DNA from: Verrucomicrobiales bacterium
GTDB taxonomy: Bacteria; Verrucomicrobiota; Verrucomicrobiia; Verrucomicrobiales; DEV007
Assembly: GCA_028280355.1 (NCBI GenBank)
Contig: JANQMB010000100.1
Span: 1 to 39,653 of the forward strand
Length of the DNA stretch: 39,653 bases
Direction of reading: 5' to 3'
Below, piece after piece: positions 7,458-17,032 of the stretch. Position 1 is the first letter of the stretch, and each line of letters opens with the position of its first letter. The notes below the pieces were generated by a model that saw nothing but the letters and a program-made list of their open reading frames with translations, did no database searches and had not been told where the DNA came from. Position numbers and translations under genes: made by a program.

Positions 7458-10400
7458 GTGGGCGTAGCGATCGAGGAGAGCCGAGACCGGCGGGCGCTAG
7501 TCATCGACGACGACGCGGCGAACCGCCGCGAGATCTGCGAGGTGCTGTCGCGCAAGGGCTACGAGGTCAGCGCCTGCGAGTCGATGCATGAGGCGAAGTC
7601 GTTCTTCCGGTCCCAGCCCCTCCTGGTGGCGGGCTGCGTGGGTGCGAACGGCGAGACCGAGAGTTTCTTCGACCACGTGCGCGCCACCTCGGGCGCGGCG
7701 CAGCCCTACATCATCGCCCTGGAGGACGCCCTGGTCAGTTCCGGGGTCAGCTCCGCCGAGGTGAACGACGTGCTGACCTCGCCGGTGGATAGTGTTTTGC
7801 TAGAATCGAAGATCGACGCGGCGCGCACCTGGCTGGCCGACCGGTCCGGGCGCGTGACCGGGAACTGGGGTGATGTCGATGTCGATGTCGATGTCGAGCC
7901 CGAAGTCGCCGACGTGGCCAAGCCCCTCTTCGACCCGGCGACCGCGCAGCTCGCCGAGGAGCTGATGGGCGCCTTCGACATGGCGGGCGAGGCTCCCCCG
8001 GCCGACACCTTGCCGGAGCCCCCTGTCGGGGTGCCGGAGGCAGGGGCGGAGGCCTTCCGGGTACGGCGCGGCAGCGGTCGCGCGGCGGGTCCGGGCGGTG
8101 GCGCGGGTGGTGTCTCGCGATTCCACCTGCAGCTGATGTCCGAGGCCTGCCCGCTGGCGATGGCGATGTTCGATGGCGAGATGCGCTACGTCTACGCCAA
8201 CGCCGCCTGGCGCCGGTCGTTCGGCCTCGCCGAATCCGGGCTGGCCGGCCGTGGCCACTTCGAGATTTTCTCCGAGGTGTCGGAGAGGTGGCAGTCGCTC
8301 TGTGAGCGCTGCCTCGCGGAGGGGGACGAGCAGACCGGCGAGGAGCTGGTCGAGTGGGCCGACGGGGCGTGCGACTGGGTGCGCTGGCTGATGCGCCCCT
8401 GGTATTCGGAGGACGGCGCCGTCAGCGGGATGGTGGTGAGCGCGCAGTCGATCACCGGCGAGCGCCGCCTGCGCCGCGAGCAGCGTTTCGAGGCCGACCT
8501 GGCCGAGGCGGTGATGGCCAGCCCCGGCAACCCCCTGGTGGTGCTGGACGCCAACGGGCGGATCGTGCGCAGCAACCGGGCGGCGAAGCGCCTCGGCCGC
8601 TGGGACCCGGTCGGCGAGGACGAGAAATACTACTGGGAGGCCTTCCTGCACAAGGGGGCACGGCGCGAGGCACAGGAGCGTTTCATGGACTTCGCACGCC
8701 GCCTGCTCGACGGCGGCGAGTTCAGCTTCCCCGACGCCGAGATCGAGGAGGTCGTCGGCCACGACGGCAAGCCGCGGCGGGTGGTGTGGACCAACTCGCC
8801 CAGGCGCGACGAGGACGGCGAGGTCAACGGGGTGGTGCGGGTCGGCTTCGACCTCGACCGCCACGAGAACCCCGCCAGGGACCAGGCGCTGCGCGACTCG
8901 GTGCTGCACGAGCTGCCGGTGCCCGCCTGGCGGTGCGACGCCGACGGCGAGATCGACCTGGTCAACGACGCGTGGCTCACCCTGCGCGGCCGCGGGCTCG
9001 AGGAGGAGCTCGGGGGCGGCTGGACGGACGGCCTCGACGCGGCCGACGTCGACCCCCTGGCCGACCTGCTGCGGGCGGCGGCGCAGGGGCGCCAGTCGTT
9101 CTCCAAGGTCGTGCGCATGGCGGGGGCCGACGGGCAGACCCACCGGCTGCGCTTCTCGGCCAAACCCAGCGACGGGGAGGACAAGGGCTGCGTCTACGGG
9201 ATCGCCGTCGACGTGAGCGCCGAGCACGAGCTGGACGCAGCCCGCGGCGAGGCCGCCCGGCTCGAGGACGCCGCCGTCGCCTCCGAGAACAGGGCGGCGC
9301 GCTTCGAGGCCGACCTCGCGGCGGGCGGCGTCGAGCTGAAGAAGCTGCAGGGGGAGCTCGCCGACGCCGGCGCCGAGCGCGAGCGCTTCCGCTCGATCCC
9401 GGAGTCGGCGCCGTTTGGTATTGTTTTGTTAGGGAGAGATGGGGGGACGGTCTACTGCAACCCGGCGCACGCGGAGGTCGCGGGTTCGGACATCGGCGCG
9501 GCCGGGTCGGTCGAGGACTGGCTGCACGCGCACTGCGCCGAGCCGGGCGAGGCGGCCGCCGCGGGGCTGGTCGAGGACTGGCGCGCCAAGGTCTGGCGCA
9601 GGGGCACGGCCGGGGTGTATCCGCTGCGCACCGACGACGGCTCGGTCCGCGAGCTGGAGTTCCGCCCCAAGCTGATGGCGGACGGCGGGCTGCTGGTGAC
9701 GATGTTCGACGTCACCGACTCGCGCCGCGGGGAGGAGGCGTTGCGCGCCAGCGAGGCGAAGTTCCGCGCCCTGTTCCGCGACTCCGGGGTCGGGATGGCG
9801 ATGGTGGATCGCGGCGGGTCGATCTTCGACTCCAACCCGGCGCTCGAGTCGCTGCTGGGCTACACGAAGGCGGAGATGGCGGGGCGCGGCGTGGAGGAGT
9901 TCCTGGCCGGCGACGGCGCTGCGCAGCTGGGCGAGCTGCACGGTTCGCTCGGCGGCGGCGGGGGCTGGTCGGGCGAGGCGGTGGTCGACCTGTCGGCCGC
10001 CGACGGGGAGGAGATCACCGCCCACGCGCACGTGTCGCAGGTGAAGTCGCCGGACGGCTCGGTGATGTTCACGACCTATTTCTTCCACGACATCTCCGAC
10101 CAGCTGCGCGCCGAGCGCGGGCTGGAGGACTCGCGAGCCGAGAACCGCGCGCTGTTCGGCGCCAGCCCGGACATGATCCTGGTCCTGGACGGCGCCGCGC
10201 GGGTGGTCGAGCTGATCCCGCCCGTCGATTTCCCCCTGCAGGTCGACCGCCAGGCCTCGCTCGGCCGCGAGCTGGGCGAGGTCCTCCCCGACCTCGGCGT
10301 GGCGGCGGAGGAGATGTCCGGCGCGCTGGCGGCGGACGGTGTGTTCCAGCACGAGTTCCGTGTCGCGGGCGCCGGCGGGGCCTCGCACTTCGAGCTGCGC

Positions 10401-11504
10401 GCGGCGCGCAGCGGTCCGAGCAACACGGTGGTCCTGGTGCGCGACGTGTCCGGTTTCCACAAGGCGCAGACCAAGCTCAAGTGGCAGGCGTTGACCTTCG
10501 CACATATCGGCGACGCGATCGTGGTGGCCGACATGAAGGGGCGGATCATCGACTGGAACCCGGCGGCCGAGGCGCTGTTCGGGTACAACAAGGCGGAGGC
10601 GGTCGGGCTGGGGCTGCACAAGATCTATGGCGCCGGTGATCCGGAGGCCTTCCGCTCCGAGTTCACCGCCGCGATCCGCGAGCACCGCCGCTGGGAGGCG
10701 CGGGCTCCCTTCGTCGGCCGCGACGGGGAGGGCGGCCTCTGCGAGGCTGTCTTCGTCCCCTTGCAGGACGAGGATGGCACCCCGCTGGCACTGGTGGGGA
10801 TCAACCGCGACGTCCGGCAGGAGGAGGTCGCCGGCGCGGCGGACCCGCGTCAGCCCGACCCGCCCGGGGGCGAGGGTGGCACGGTCGAGGGTGCCGGCCG
10901 GGGGGGCCGCGCGGAGATGCAGGGGCGGCTGCAGACGACTTTGAAGACGATCTCCACGCTGCTCGGCCTGCAGGCGCGCGGCGGGGGGGGCGCTGCGGCG
11001 GCGGCGCAGGCGGGCAAGTCGCGGGTCGACGCGCTGGCGCTGCTGCAGAATTACGCCCTCGCCGACGGCGGTTTCGCGCAGGTCGATTTCGGTGGCTACG
11101 TGAAGGAGCTGGTCGGCGAACTGCTGGAGAGCGAGGCGCCGGAGGAGGCGGACGTCACGGTCCGGATCAACGCCAAGGGCGTCACCCTGCCCGCCGGGCT
11201 GGCGATGCCGGTGGCGCTGATCGCCAACGAGCTTCTGTCCAACGCCTTCCGCCATGGCTGCGCCGGGCGCGAGGTGGCTGAGGTCGCGCTGGCGGTGGAC
11301 ATCGAGGACGGCGGGCGCGGGGGGTGGCTGGTGGTCAAGGACGACGGTGGCCCCCTCCCGGCGGGTTTCGACTCTGTGGAGGGCGCCGGCCTCGGCCTGC
11401 GGATCGTCCGCGGGCTGGCCGAGCGGATCGGTGGGTCGCTGGCGGTCGAGGGCGGCGCCGGGAGCGAATTTCGGGTTGGATTTCGCCTTCCGCCGAGAGG
11501 ATAG
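7458..11504 (+). CDS. Seven-PAS sensor with degenerate receiver and HisKA_2-like pseudokinase module
   Basis: About 1,348 residues from a GTG at 7458 (GGGAG three bases upstream); a TTG at 7425 is the alternative. Order: a receiver-like domain (about 10-125), seven PAS-like repeats (about 220-1130) with a coiled-coil between the third and fourth, then a HisKA_2/HATPase module. The receiver keeps the acidic pocket (VIDDD) but has Gly59 at the phosphoacceptor Asp position and Ser where the conserved Lys belongs. In the dimerisation helix the usual HRVKNNLQ reads Gly1156-RLQTTLK, so the phosphoacceptor histidine is absent. The ATP-binding part looks intact: N-box NELLSNAFRHG with Asn1257, a DDGG box and GAGLGL. 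No membrane span or signal peptide is visible, so it is cytoplasmic. The next gene starts 17 bases downstream and is a complete hybrid kinase. Confidence 0.85.
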   Translation: MGVAIEESRDRRALVIDDDAANRREICEVLSRKGYEVSACESMHEAKSFFRSQPLLVAGCVGANGETESFFDHVRATSGAAQPYIIALEDALVSSGVSSAEVNDVLTSPVDSVLLESKIDAARTWLADRSGRVTGNWGDVDVDVDVEPEVADVAKPLFDPATAQLAEELMGAFDMAGEAPPADTLPEPPVGVPEAGAEAFRVRRGSGRAAGPGGGAGGVSRFHLQLMSEACPLAMAMFDGEMRYVYANAAWRRSFGLAESGLAGRGHFEIFSEVSERWQSLCERCLAEGDEQTGEELVEWADGACDWVRWLMRPWYSEDGAVSGMVVSAQSITGERRLRREQRFEADLAEAVMASPGNPLVVLDANGRIVRSNRAAKRLGRWDPVGEDEKYYWEAFLHKGARREAQERFMDFARRLLDGGEFSFPDAEIEEVVGHDGKPRRVVWTNSPRRDEDGEVNGVVRVGFDLDRHENPARDQALRDSVLHELPVPAWRCDADGEIDLVNDAWLTLRGRGLEEELGGGWTDGLDAADVDPLADLLRAAAQGRQSFSKVVRMAGADGQTHRLRFSAKPSDGEDKGCVYGIAVDVSAEHELDAARGEAARLEDAAVASENRAARFEADLAAGGVELKKLQGELADAGAERERFRSIPESAPFGIVLLGRDGGTVYCNPAHAEVAGSDIGAAGSVEDWLHAHCAEPGEAAAAGLVEDWRAKVWRRGTAGVYPLRTDDGSVRELEFRPKLMADGGLLVTMFDVTDSRRGEEALRASEAKFRALFRDSGVGMAMVDRGGSIFDSNPALESLLGYTKAEMAGRGVEEFLAGDGAAQLGELHGSLGGGGGWSGEAVVDLSAADGEEITAHAHVSQVKSPDGSVMFTTYFFHDISDQLRAERGLEDSRAENRALFGASPDMILVLDGAARVVELIPPVDFPLQVDRQASLGRELGEVLPDLGVAAEEMSGALAADGVFQHEFRVAGAGGASHFELRAARSGPSNTVVLVRDVSGFHKAQTKLKWQALTFAHIGDAIVVADMKGRIIDWNPAAEALFGYNKAEAVGLGLHKIYGAGDPEAFRSEFTAAIREHRRWEARAPFVGRDGEGGLCEAVFVPLQDEDGTPLALVGINRDVRQEEVAGAADPRQPDPPGGEGGTVEGAGRGGRAEMQGRLQTTLKTISTLLGLQARGGGGAAAAAQAGKSRVDALALLQNYALADGGFAQVDFGGYVKELVGELLESEAPEEADVTVRINAKGVTLPAGLAMPVALIANELLSNAFRHGCAGREVAEVALAVDIEDGGRGGWLVVKDDGGPLPAGFDSVEGAGLGLRIVRGLAERIGGSLAVEGGAGSEFRVGFRLPPRG

Positions 11505-11521
11505 ATCCCTGCGGAACATCG

Positions 11522-13840
11522 ATGAGCCCAGTTCGCATTCTTGTCGTCGAAGACGAAGGCGCGGTCGGGAGAGATATCCAAAATACGCTAGTCCGTTTCG
11601 GGTATAGCGTGCCAGATATCGCCCGGACGGGGTCCGAGGCTCTGGAGATCGTCCGCCGGGTGGACCCGGACCTCGTCATCATGGACGTGCGCCTGTCGGG
11701 CGCGATGGACGGGATCGACGCGGCACAGCGCATCCGCACCTCCTACGGGAAACCCATCATCTACCTGACCGCGCTGGCCGACGAGGCGACCATCGCCCGC
11801 GCCAGCAAGACCGAGCCCGAGGGGTACCTCCTCAAACCTTTCAACGAGAGCGAGCTGCAGTCCGCGGTGGAGATCGCCGTCTCGCGCTCGCGCTCGCGCG
11901 AGGCGCTGGAGAACCGCGAGGAACAGTTCATGAGCACCCTGCGCAGCATGGCGGACGGGGTGATCGCGACCGACATCGTCGGCAACATCACGTTCATGAA
12001 CCCGGTGGCGGAGTCGCTCACCGGCTGGAGGTTCTCGGACGCCCGCACGCGCGTGCTGCAGGACGTGTTCAAGATCACCGACCGCAGCGGCCGCGAGGCT
12101 CCGCCCTTCGCGCCGCGCCGCGCCACGCCGGGGGCGGCCGCGGCGGCGGGCGGGCGCCGGGTCTACCTGACCACCAAGGGGGGCGCGCGCGTGCCGGTGG
12201 AGGACAACTCGGCGCCGCTCAAGGACTCGCACGGCAGCCTGGTCGGGCTGGTGGTGGTCTTCCGCCGCTGCGAGGAAGAGGGGGAGGACGTGGGGCCCGA
12301 CGGCGCGGGGGCGGACGAGGCGGGCGCCGAGCCGCTCAAGGAGATCGTCGAGGGCATCGCCGACCCGCTGGTCGCGGTCGACCGCGGCTGGGCGGTCACC
12401 TACCTGAACCGGAGGGCCGCCGAGAACTTCGGCGGCGGAGGCGCGCTGATCGGCGCCGACTTCTGGGGCCTGTTGCCGGCCGACGTGCGCGAGGAGAACT
12501 ACCACGACGGCTCGCGCGCCATGGCGCGCCGGGAGCGCTACAGCTTCGAGTTCGCCGCCGCCGCTGGCGGGCGCTGGTTCGAGGCCAACGGCTACCCTTT
12601 CGGCGAGGGGCTGCTTTTCCTGATGCGCGACATCACCGAGCGGCGGGAGGAGCAGGAGCGCGCCAGCCGCATGGAGAAACTGGAGAGCCTCGGCCTGCTG
12701 GCGCGCGGCTTCGCCCACGACTTCAACAACATCCTCACCGTCATGCTCGGCAACCTCTCGCTGGCGGAGATGAAGCTGCCCGAGGAAGTCGATGGCCGCG
12801 CCGAGCTCGAACAGGCCAGGGCGGCGACGGTGCGGGCGCAGAACCGCGTCCACCAGCTGCTCACCTTCGCCAAGGGCGGCGCGCCGATCCGCCAGAGGCT
12901 GGACCCCGGCGAGCTGTTGCGGGAGGTCGCCGACGAGATCGAGCGCGACCCGCGCATCGAGTACGGGTTCGACGTCGCGCCCGACCTCTGGCCGCTCGAG
13001 GCGGACCCAGGACAGCTCCGGCGGGTGGTGGAGAACCTGGTGCGCAACGCCGAGGAGGCGATGTCCGCGGGCGGCAGGTTGGACGTCCGGCTGCGCAACG
13101 CCCCGGCCGACGGGACGCTGCGCGAGTCCCTGCCGCCGGCGCTGGAGCTGGAGGCGGGGGCCGACTACGTGGTGCTCGAGGTCGAGGACAGCGGGCACGG
13201 TGTCGGCGAAGAGTTGTTAGATAAGCTGTTCGAGCCCTACTTCAGCACCCGCGCGGACGCCAACGCGACCGGGATCGGCCTCACCGTCTGCGAGTCGATC
13301 GCCCGCGCCCACAACGGCGGTATCGCGCTCCGCTCGGAGGAGGGCAGGGGGACCACCGTCACGGTCGCCTTCCCGGCCCCGGAGGACCGCGGCCCCCCGC
13401 CCGGGCCGGCGGGCGCGCGCGCGCAGGCGGCGGGCGAGGACGGGCCGGCCGGCCGCAAGCCTTCGGTGCTGGTGCTCGAGGACGAGCCGCTGATCCGCCA
13501 GCTGCTGGTCGCCAACTTGCGCCAGGGCGGGTTCGAGGTGACCGAGACAGAGGACGGGGTCGAGACGGTTGCCCGCTACATCGAGGCCTTCGACCGGGGC
13601 GAACCGTACGACCTGGTGATCACCGACCTGTCGATCCCCAACGGGATGGGGGGCGTCAAGGCGGTGGAGGAGATCCGCGGGGTCGACCCGGGGGCGTGCG
13701 CGGTCGTCTCCAGCGGGTATTCGGACGACCCAGCCATGGCCGAGCCGGAGCGCTTCGGTTTCGCCGGCGTCCTGCCGAAGCCCTACCAGCCGAAACAGCT
13801 GCTCGACCTCGTGCGCGGGCTGTTGGAGCTCGACCCCTGA
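11522..13840 (+). CDS. Hybrid histidine kinase, REC-PAS-PAS-HisKA-HATPase-REC
   Basis: A 772-residue cytoplasmic hybrid kinase; the ATG at 11522 follows GGAA and gives an exact receiver start (MSPVRILVVEDE). The N-terminal receiver has the acidic pair, Asp55 (VIMDVRLSG) and Lys105 (LLKPFNE). Two PAS domains span about 140-265 and 280-380. The HisKA helix contains AHDFNNIL with His399, followed by a HATPase with NLVRNAEEAM, DSGHGV and GIGLTVC. The C-terminal receiver has Asp702 (VITDLSIPNGMGG) and Lys753 (LPKPYQ). All catalytic residues of a working phosphorelay are present, unlike in the gene 17 bases upstream. The pair is probably co-transcribed. The final output regulator or DNA-binding protein is not in the window. 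Confidence 0.93.
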   Translation: MSPVRILVVEDEGAVGRDIQNTLVRFGYSVPDIARTGSEALEIVRRVDPDLVIMDVRLSGAMDGIDAAQRIRTSYGKPIIYLTALADEATIARASKTEPEGYLLKPFNESELQSAVEIAVSRSRSREALENREEQFMSTLRSMADGVIATDIVGNITFMNPVAESLTGWRFSDARTRVLQDVFKITDRSGREAPPFAPRRATPGAAAAAGGRRVYLTTKGGARVPVEDNSAPLKDSHGSLVGLVVVFRRCEEEGEDVGPDGAGADEAGAEPLKEIVEGIADPLVAVDRGWAVTYLNRRAAENFGGGGALIGADFWGLLPADVREENYHDGSRAMARRERYSFEFAAAAGGRWFEANGYPFGEGLLFLMRDITERREEQERASRMEKLESLGLLARGFAHDFNNILTVMLGNLSLAEMKLPEEVDGRAELEQARAATVRAQNRVHQLLTFAKGGAPIRQRLDPGELLREVADEIERDPRIEYGFDVAPDLWPLEADPGQLRRVVENLVRNAEEAMSAGGRLDVRLRNAPADGTLRESLPPALELEAGADYVVLEVEDSGHGVGEELLDKLFEPYFSTRADANATGIGLTVCESIARAHNGGIALRSEEGRGTTVTVAFPAPEDRGPPPGPAGARAQAAGEDGPAGRKPSVLVLEDEPLIRQLLVANLRQGGFEVTETEDGVETVARYIEAFDRGEPYDLVITDLSIPNGMGGVKAVEEIRGVDPGACAVVSSGYSDDPAMAEPERFGFAGVLPKPYQPKQLLDLVRGLLELDP

Positions 13841-13926
13841 GCGCCGCGGCAGGACCTCCCCCGCCGGCCTGACGATTTCCCGTTCCCCGGCACCCCGTCG
13901 GTGTTAGGTTGTCTTGTCGTCCTCCA

Positions 13927-16900
13927 ATGTCCCCCCCAGCCCAGTGCCCCATCGCCGGCCTGGTCGTCGCCGTGGCGTCGGCCGTGCTCCCACCGGCCGG
14001 GGCGGCGCCGGTGTTGACCGTCGAGACCCCCGGCAACGGCGTGCTGAATGCCGACTACACCACCAGCAAGCTGTTCGTCGACGAGGTCGCCGGCACGGCG
14101 GTGCCCGTGACGGTCACTTTCACGCCGGGGGTGGCCAACCTGACCGCGGTCGAGGTGTACACCAACCTGAACCGCCGCGACCGCGCCGGGGCCGACGCGG
14201 ACGGCGACGGGGTGGAGGACGGGGTCCTGCCCCCCTCAGGCGACCTGGTCGCCGCCGGGTCGGACGACCACTACTATGCCGCCTACGCCATGGGCGACCT
14301 CGGGTCCGGCGTGTTCCGCACGGTGATCGATGCGGACAAGACCGGGGCCTACCGGCTGACGGGGCGGTTCAAGACCTCGGACGCCATCGCCGAGAACGGC
14401 TTCGAGCCGACGCGGTGGATCTACTACACGACGGTGAGCGAGGCGAACCCGGGCGGGCGGCGCGACCACGCGATCGTGGTGTCGCCGGTCGGCGCGCGGG
14501 ACATCCGGCTCTACGAGCTCAACGTGCTCAACATCGAGGCCGAGGGCACGTCGGCCTCGCAGCGCAGCACCTTCGTCGACCTACACGACGGCGCCGGTTC
14601 GAAGAGCTTCCAGCGTTGGAACCTCGACAGCGCCCTCGGGCTCGGGGTCAACTGGCTGTGGTTCCAGCCGGTCCACCCCTACGGGGTCGACGGCCGGCAC
14701 CTGAGCGCCGCGGACATCAACGCCCGCGCCCCGGGTTCGGGGGCGACGACCTGGCGCTGGAACGCGGGGGCGCCCTTCGAGGACGTGGACTACCCCTATG
14801 CGCTCGGGAGCCCGTACGCGGTGAAGAACTTCTTCGAGGTCGCCCCGCAGATGTCGAAGGCGGGCACCCGCGCCGCGGCGATGGTCGAGTTTCAGGGCTT
14901 CGTCGCCGCCGCCGACGCCAGGGGCGTCTCGGTGATGCTCGACGCCGCCTTCAACCACACCGCCTGGGACTGCGAGGCCGCCGCCGCGGGTGTGGCGCTC
15001 GGTTTCGCGCCGGCCGAGGGCTCGGAGATCCGCGACCACGAGGCGCGTTTCTACTCGCGCGCCGGCGACTACAGCTCCCGCGCCTCCTCGGCGGCGAACA
15101 TCGCCCCGGCGCCGGACCGGTACGATTTCGGCAAGTGGCTCGACGCCAGGGACGTGTTCTTCGGCCGCTACGACGCCCTGGTCGCCAACGCCGCCGACGC
15201 GGACGGGCGCCGCGACGAGGGCGACTGGCTGGACCGCAGCCCCGCCGGCGGTTTCGACTCCATCACCCGCGGGACCTGGCGCTACTTCGCCGAGTACGTC
15301 CTCTTCTGGCTCGACCGGACGGGACACCCGGCGGGCACCGCCGCGGCCGACCACCACCTGGGCATCGACGGGCTGCGCTGCGACTTCGGCCAGGGGCTGC
15401 CGCCGCAGGCCTGGGAGTACATCATCAACAAGGCGCGCGCGCGCAAGTGGAGCTTCCTGTTTATGGCCGAGTCGCTCGACGGCGGCGAGGTGACCTACCG
15501 GTCCAACCGCCACTTCGACATCCTCAACGAGAGCATCCTGTTCGCGCTCAGGGGGGCGGGCGGCGTGGCGGACTACCGGGCGGCCTTCGAGGCGCGGCGC
15601 GGCGCCTACGGGCAGTCGGTGGTCCTGCTCAACACCACCTCGCACGACGAGGACAACGACGTCGACCCCTGGCTGCCGCTGATCCGATACGCGGTCGCCT
15701 CGACCGTCGATGGCGCGCCGATGATCTTCTCGGGCCAGGAGCTGGGGCTCTCGAAGTTCTTCGGCTTCGACCTGATGGAGAAAAACTTCGGCAAGTACAT
15801 CCCGCACTTCAAAACTTACAACTCGATGATGCCGCTGTGGAACGACACCGACTTCGGCAACGCCCAGCTGGCCGAGGTCTACGGCGCGATCAACCGCGCT
15901 CGCGCCGCGAGCCCGGCGCTGCGCGCGCCGGGGCGATACTTCCTGAACCTCTTGGCGGGCGGCGTCCACAACGAGGTCTGGGGCGTGGCGAAATACGAGG
16001 AGGCGGGGGTCTCGCCGGCGTTCTCCGACGTGGTGTTCGCCTTCGTCAACACCGACCGCGACAACGACCGCCCCGGCTTCCCCGGCGAGACGACGGTGTT
16101 CGATGTCGATATCGACGCCGGCGGGGGGGGCGCCAACCTGTTCGGCATCGAGCCCTCGCGGACCTACAACGTGAAGAACCTGGCCGCCTACACCGGCTCC
16201 GATCCCGGCCGCGACCAGGCCTGGCTGTGGGGCGCCGGGCGGTCCGGCTCCGCGGTGCTCGCCGACGGCATCCTGGCCGAGCTCAAGAAGGTCCCGACGG
16301 GTGCCGCGGCCTGGGCGACTGCCCCCTACGAGCCGCTGTTCCTGAAGCTCTACGACGTTACACCGCCGCCGCCGCCGGTGCCGGTGGCGGAGAGCTATTT
16401 CGTGGTCGGCGCCGAGGCGCGTTTCCAGCTCGGGGTCGCCGCCGGTCCCGACGACCACATCGTCGCCTACCGGGTCGATGTCGGCACCGCGCCGGGCGGT
16501 GACGACATCGCCTCGGACCTCGCCGTCGGGGGGGACGGCGCCTTCGGCGTGGCCGCGCCGGCGGGGTCGGTGCTGTACGTCACCGCGGTGGCGATCAGCG
16601 CGGCGGGGGTCGAGTCGCCGGCCGGCGCGAGCGCCCCCGGCGCCCCTTCGCCCTCGACCCCGAACACGCCGGTGGCCGTGCTCGACCCGGGTGGGGACGA
16701 GGACGGGGACACGCTCGACAACGCGGGTGAGGACGCGGCCGGCACGGACCCCTTCGATGCGGGTTCCCGCTTCGAGGTGCTGTCGATCGCCGGCGACGGC
16801 TCGGGTGGCATCGACATCACGTTCAGCAGCGCCGCCGAGGCGCGGCTCTACACCGTGCGCAGCAGCACCGACCTGACGAACTGGCAAGACGAGGACGAGG

Positions 16901-17007
16901 TCGGGGCGGTCGACTTCCCCCCCTCGGGCGGACCGGCGACGACCTTCAAGGACGCCAACCCGGCCCCGGGCAGGAAGTTCTACCAGGTTCTCGTGCGGAA
17001 GCCCTGA
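13927..17007 (+). CDS. Secreted alpha-amylase family (GH13) glycoside hydrolase
   Basis: 1,026 residues from the ATG at 13927, which gives a signal peptide (AGLVVAVASAVLPPAGAAP); an upstream TTG at 13909 is less likely. After an N-terminal beta domain the GH13 barrel shows all four conserved regions: I DAAFNH at 339-344, II GLRCDF with nucleophile Asp486, III MAESLD with acid/base Glu515, IV TSHDED with His573-Asp574. It therefore probably cleaves or transfers alpha-glucans outside the cytoplasm; the exact specificity cannot be read. The C-terminal 100 residues have a calcium-binding-like Asp-rich repeat (DEDGDTLDNAGEDAAGTDP) and a beta segment with RSSTDLTNWQDED, a tail common in secreted verrucomicrobial proteins. 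It stands 86 bases after the kinase gene and is followed by the thioesterase at a short distance. Confidence 0.9.
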   Translation: MSPPAQCPIAGLVVAVASAVLPPAGAAPVLTVETPGNGVLNADYTTSKLFVDEVAGTAVPVTVTFTPGVANLTAVEVYTNLNRRDRAGADADGDGVEDGVLPPSGDLVAAGSDDHYYAAYAMGDLGSGVFRTVIDADKTGAYRLTGRFKTSDAIAENGFEPTRWIYYTTVSEANPGGRRDHAIVVSPVGARDIRLYELNVLNIEAEGTSASQRSTFVDLHDGAGSKSFQRWNLDSALGLGVNWLWFQPVHPYGVDGRHLSAADINARAPGSGATTWRWNAGAPFEDVDYPYALGSPYAVKNFFEVAPQMSKAGTRAAAMVEFQGFVAAADARGVSVMLDAAFNHTAWDCEAAAAGVALGFAPAEGSEIRDHEARFYSRAGDYSSRASSAANIAPAPDRYDFGKWLDARDVFFGRYDALVANAADADGRRDEGDWLDRSPAGGFDSITRGTWRYFAEYVLFWLDRTGHPAGTAAADHHLGIDGLRCDFGQGLPPQAWEYIINKARARKWSFLFMAESLDGGEVTYRSNRHFDILNESILFALRGAGGVADYRAAFEARRGAYGQSVVLLNTTSHDEDNDVDPWLPLIRYAVASTVDGAPMIFSGQELGLSKFFGFDLMEKNFGKYIPHFKTYNSMMPLWNDTDFGNAQLAEVYGAINRARAASPALRAPGRYFLNLLAGGVHNEVWGVAKYEEAGVSPAFSDVVFAFVNTDRDNDRPGFPGETTVFDVDIDAGGGGANLFGIEPSRTYNVKNLAAYTGSDPGRDQAWLWGAGRSGSAVLADGILAELKKVPTGAAAWATAPYEPLFLKLYDVTPPPPPVPVAESYFVVGAEARFQLGVAAGPDDHIVAYRVDVGTAPGGDDIASDLAVGGDGAFGVAAPAGSVLYVTAVAISAAGVESPAGASAPGAPSPSTPNTPVAVLDPGGDEDGDTLDNAGEDAAGTDPFDAGSRFEVLSIAGDGSGGIDITFSSAAEARLYTVRSSTDLTNWQDEDEVGAVDFPPSGGPATTFKDANPAPGRKFYQVLVRKP

Positions 17008-17032
17008 CCGGAACTCCTTGGGAGATAGCGCC

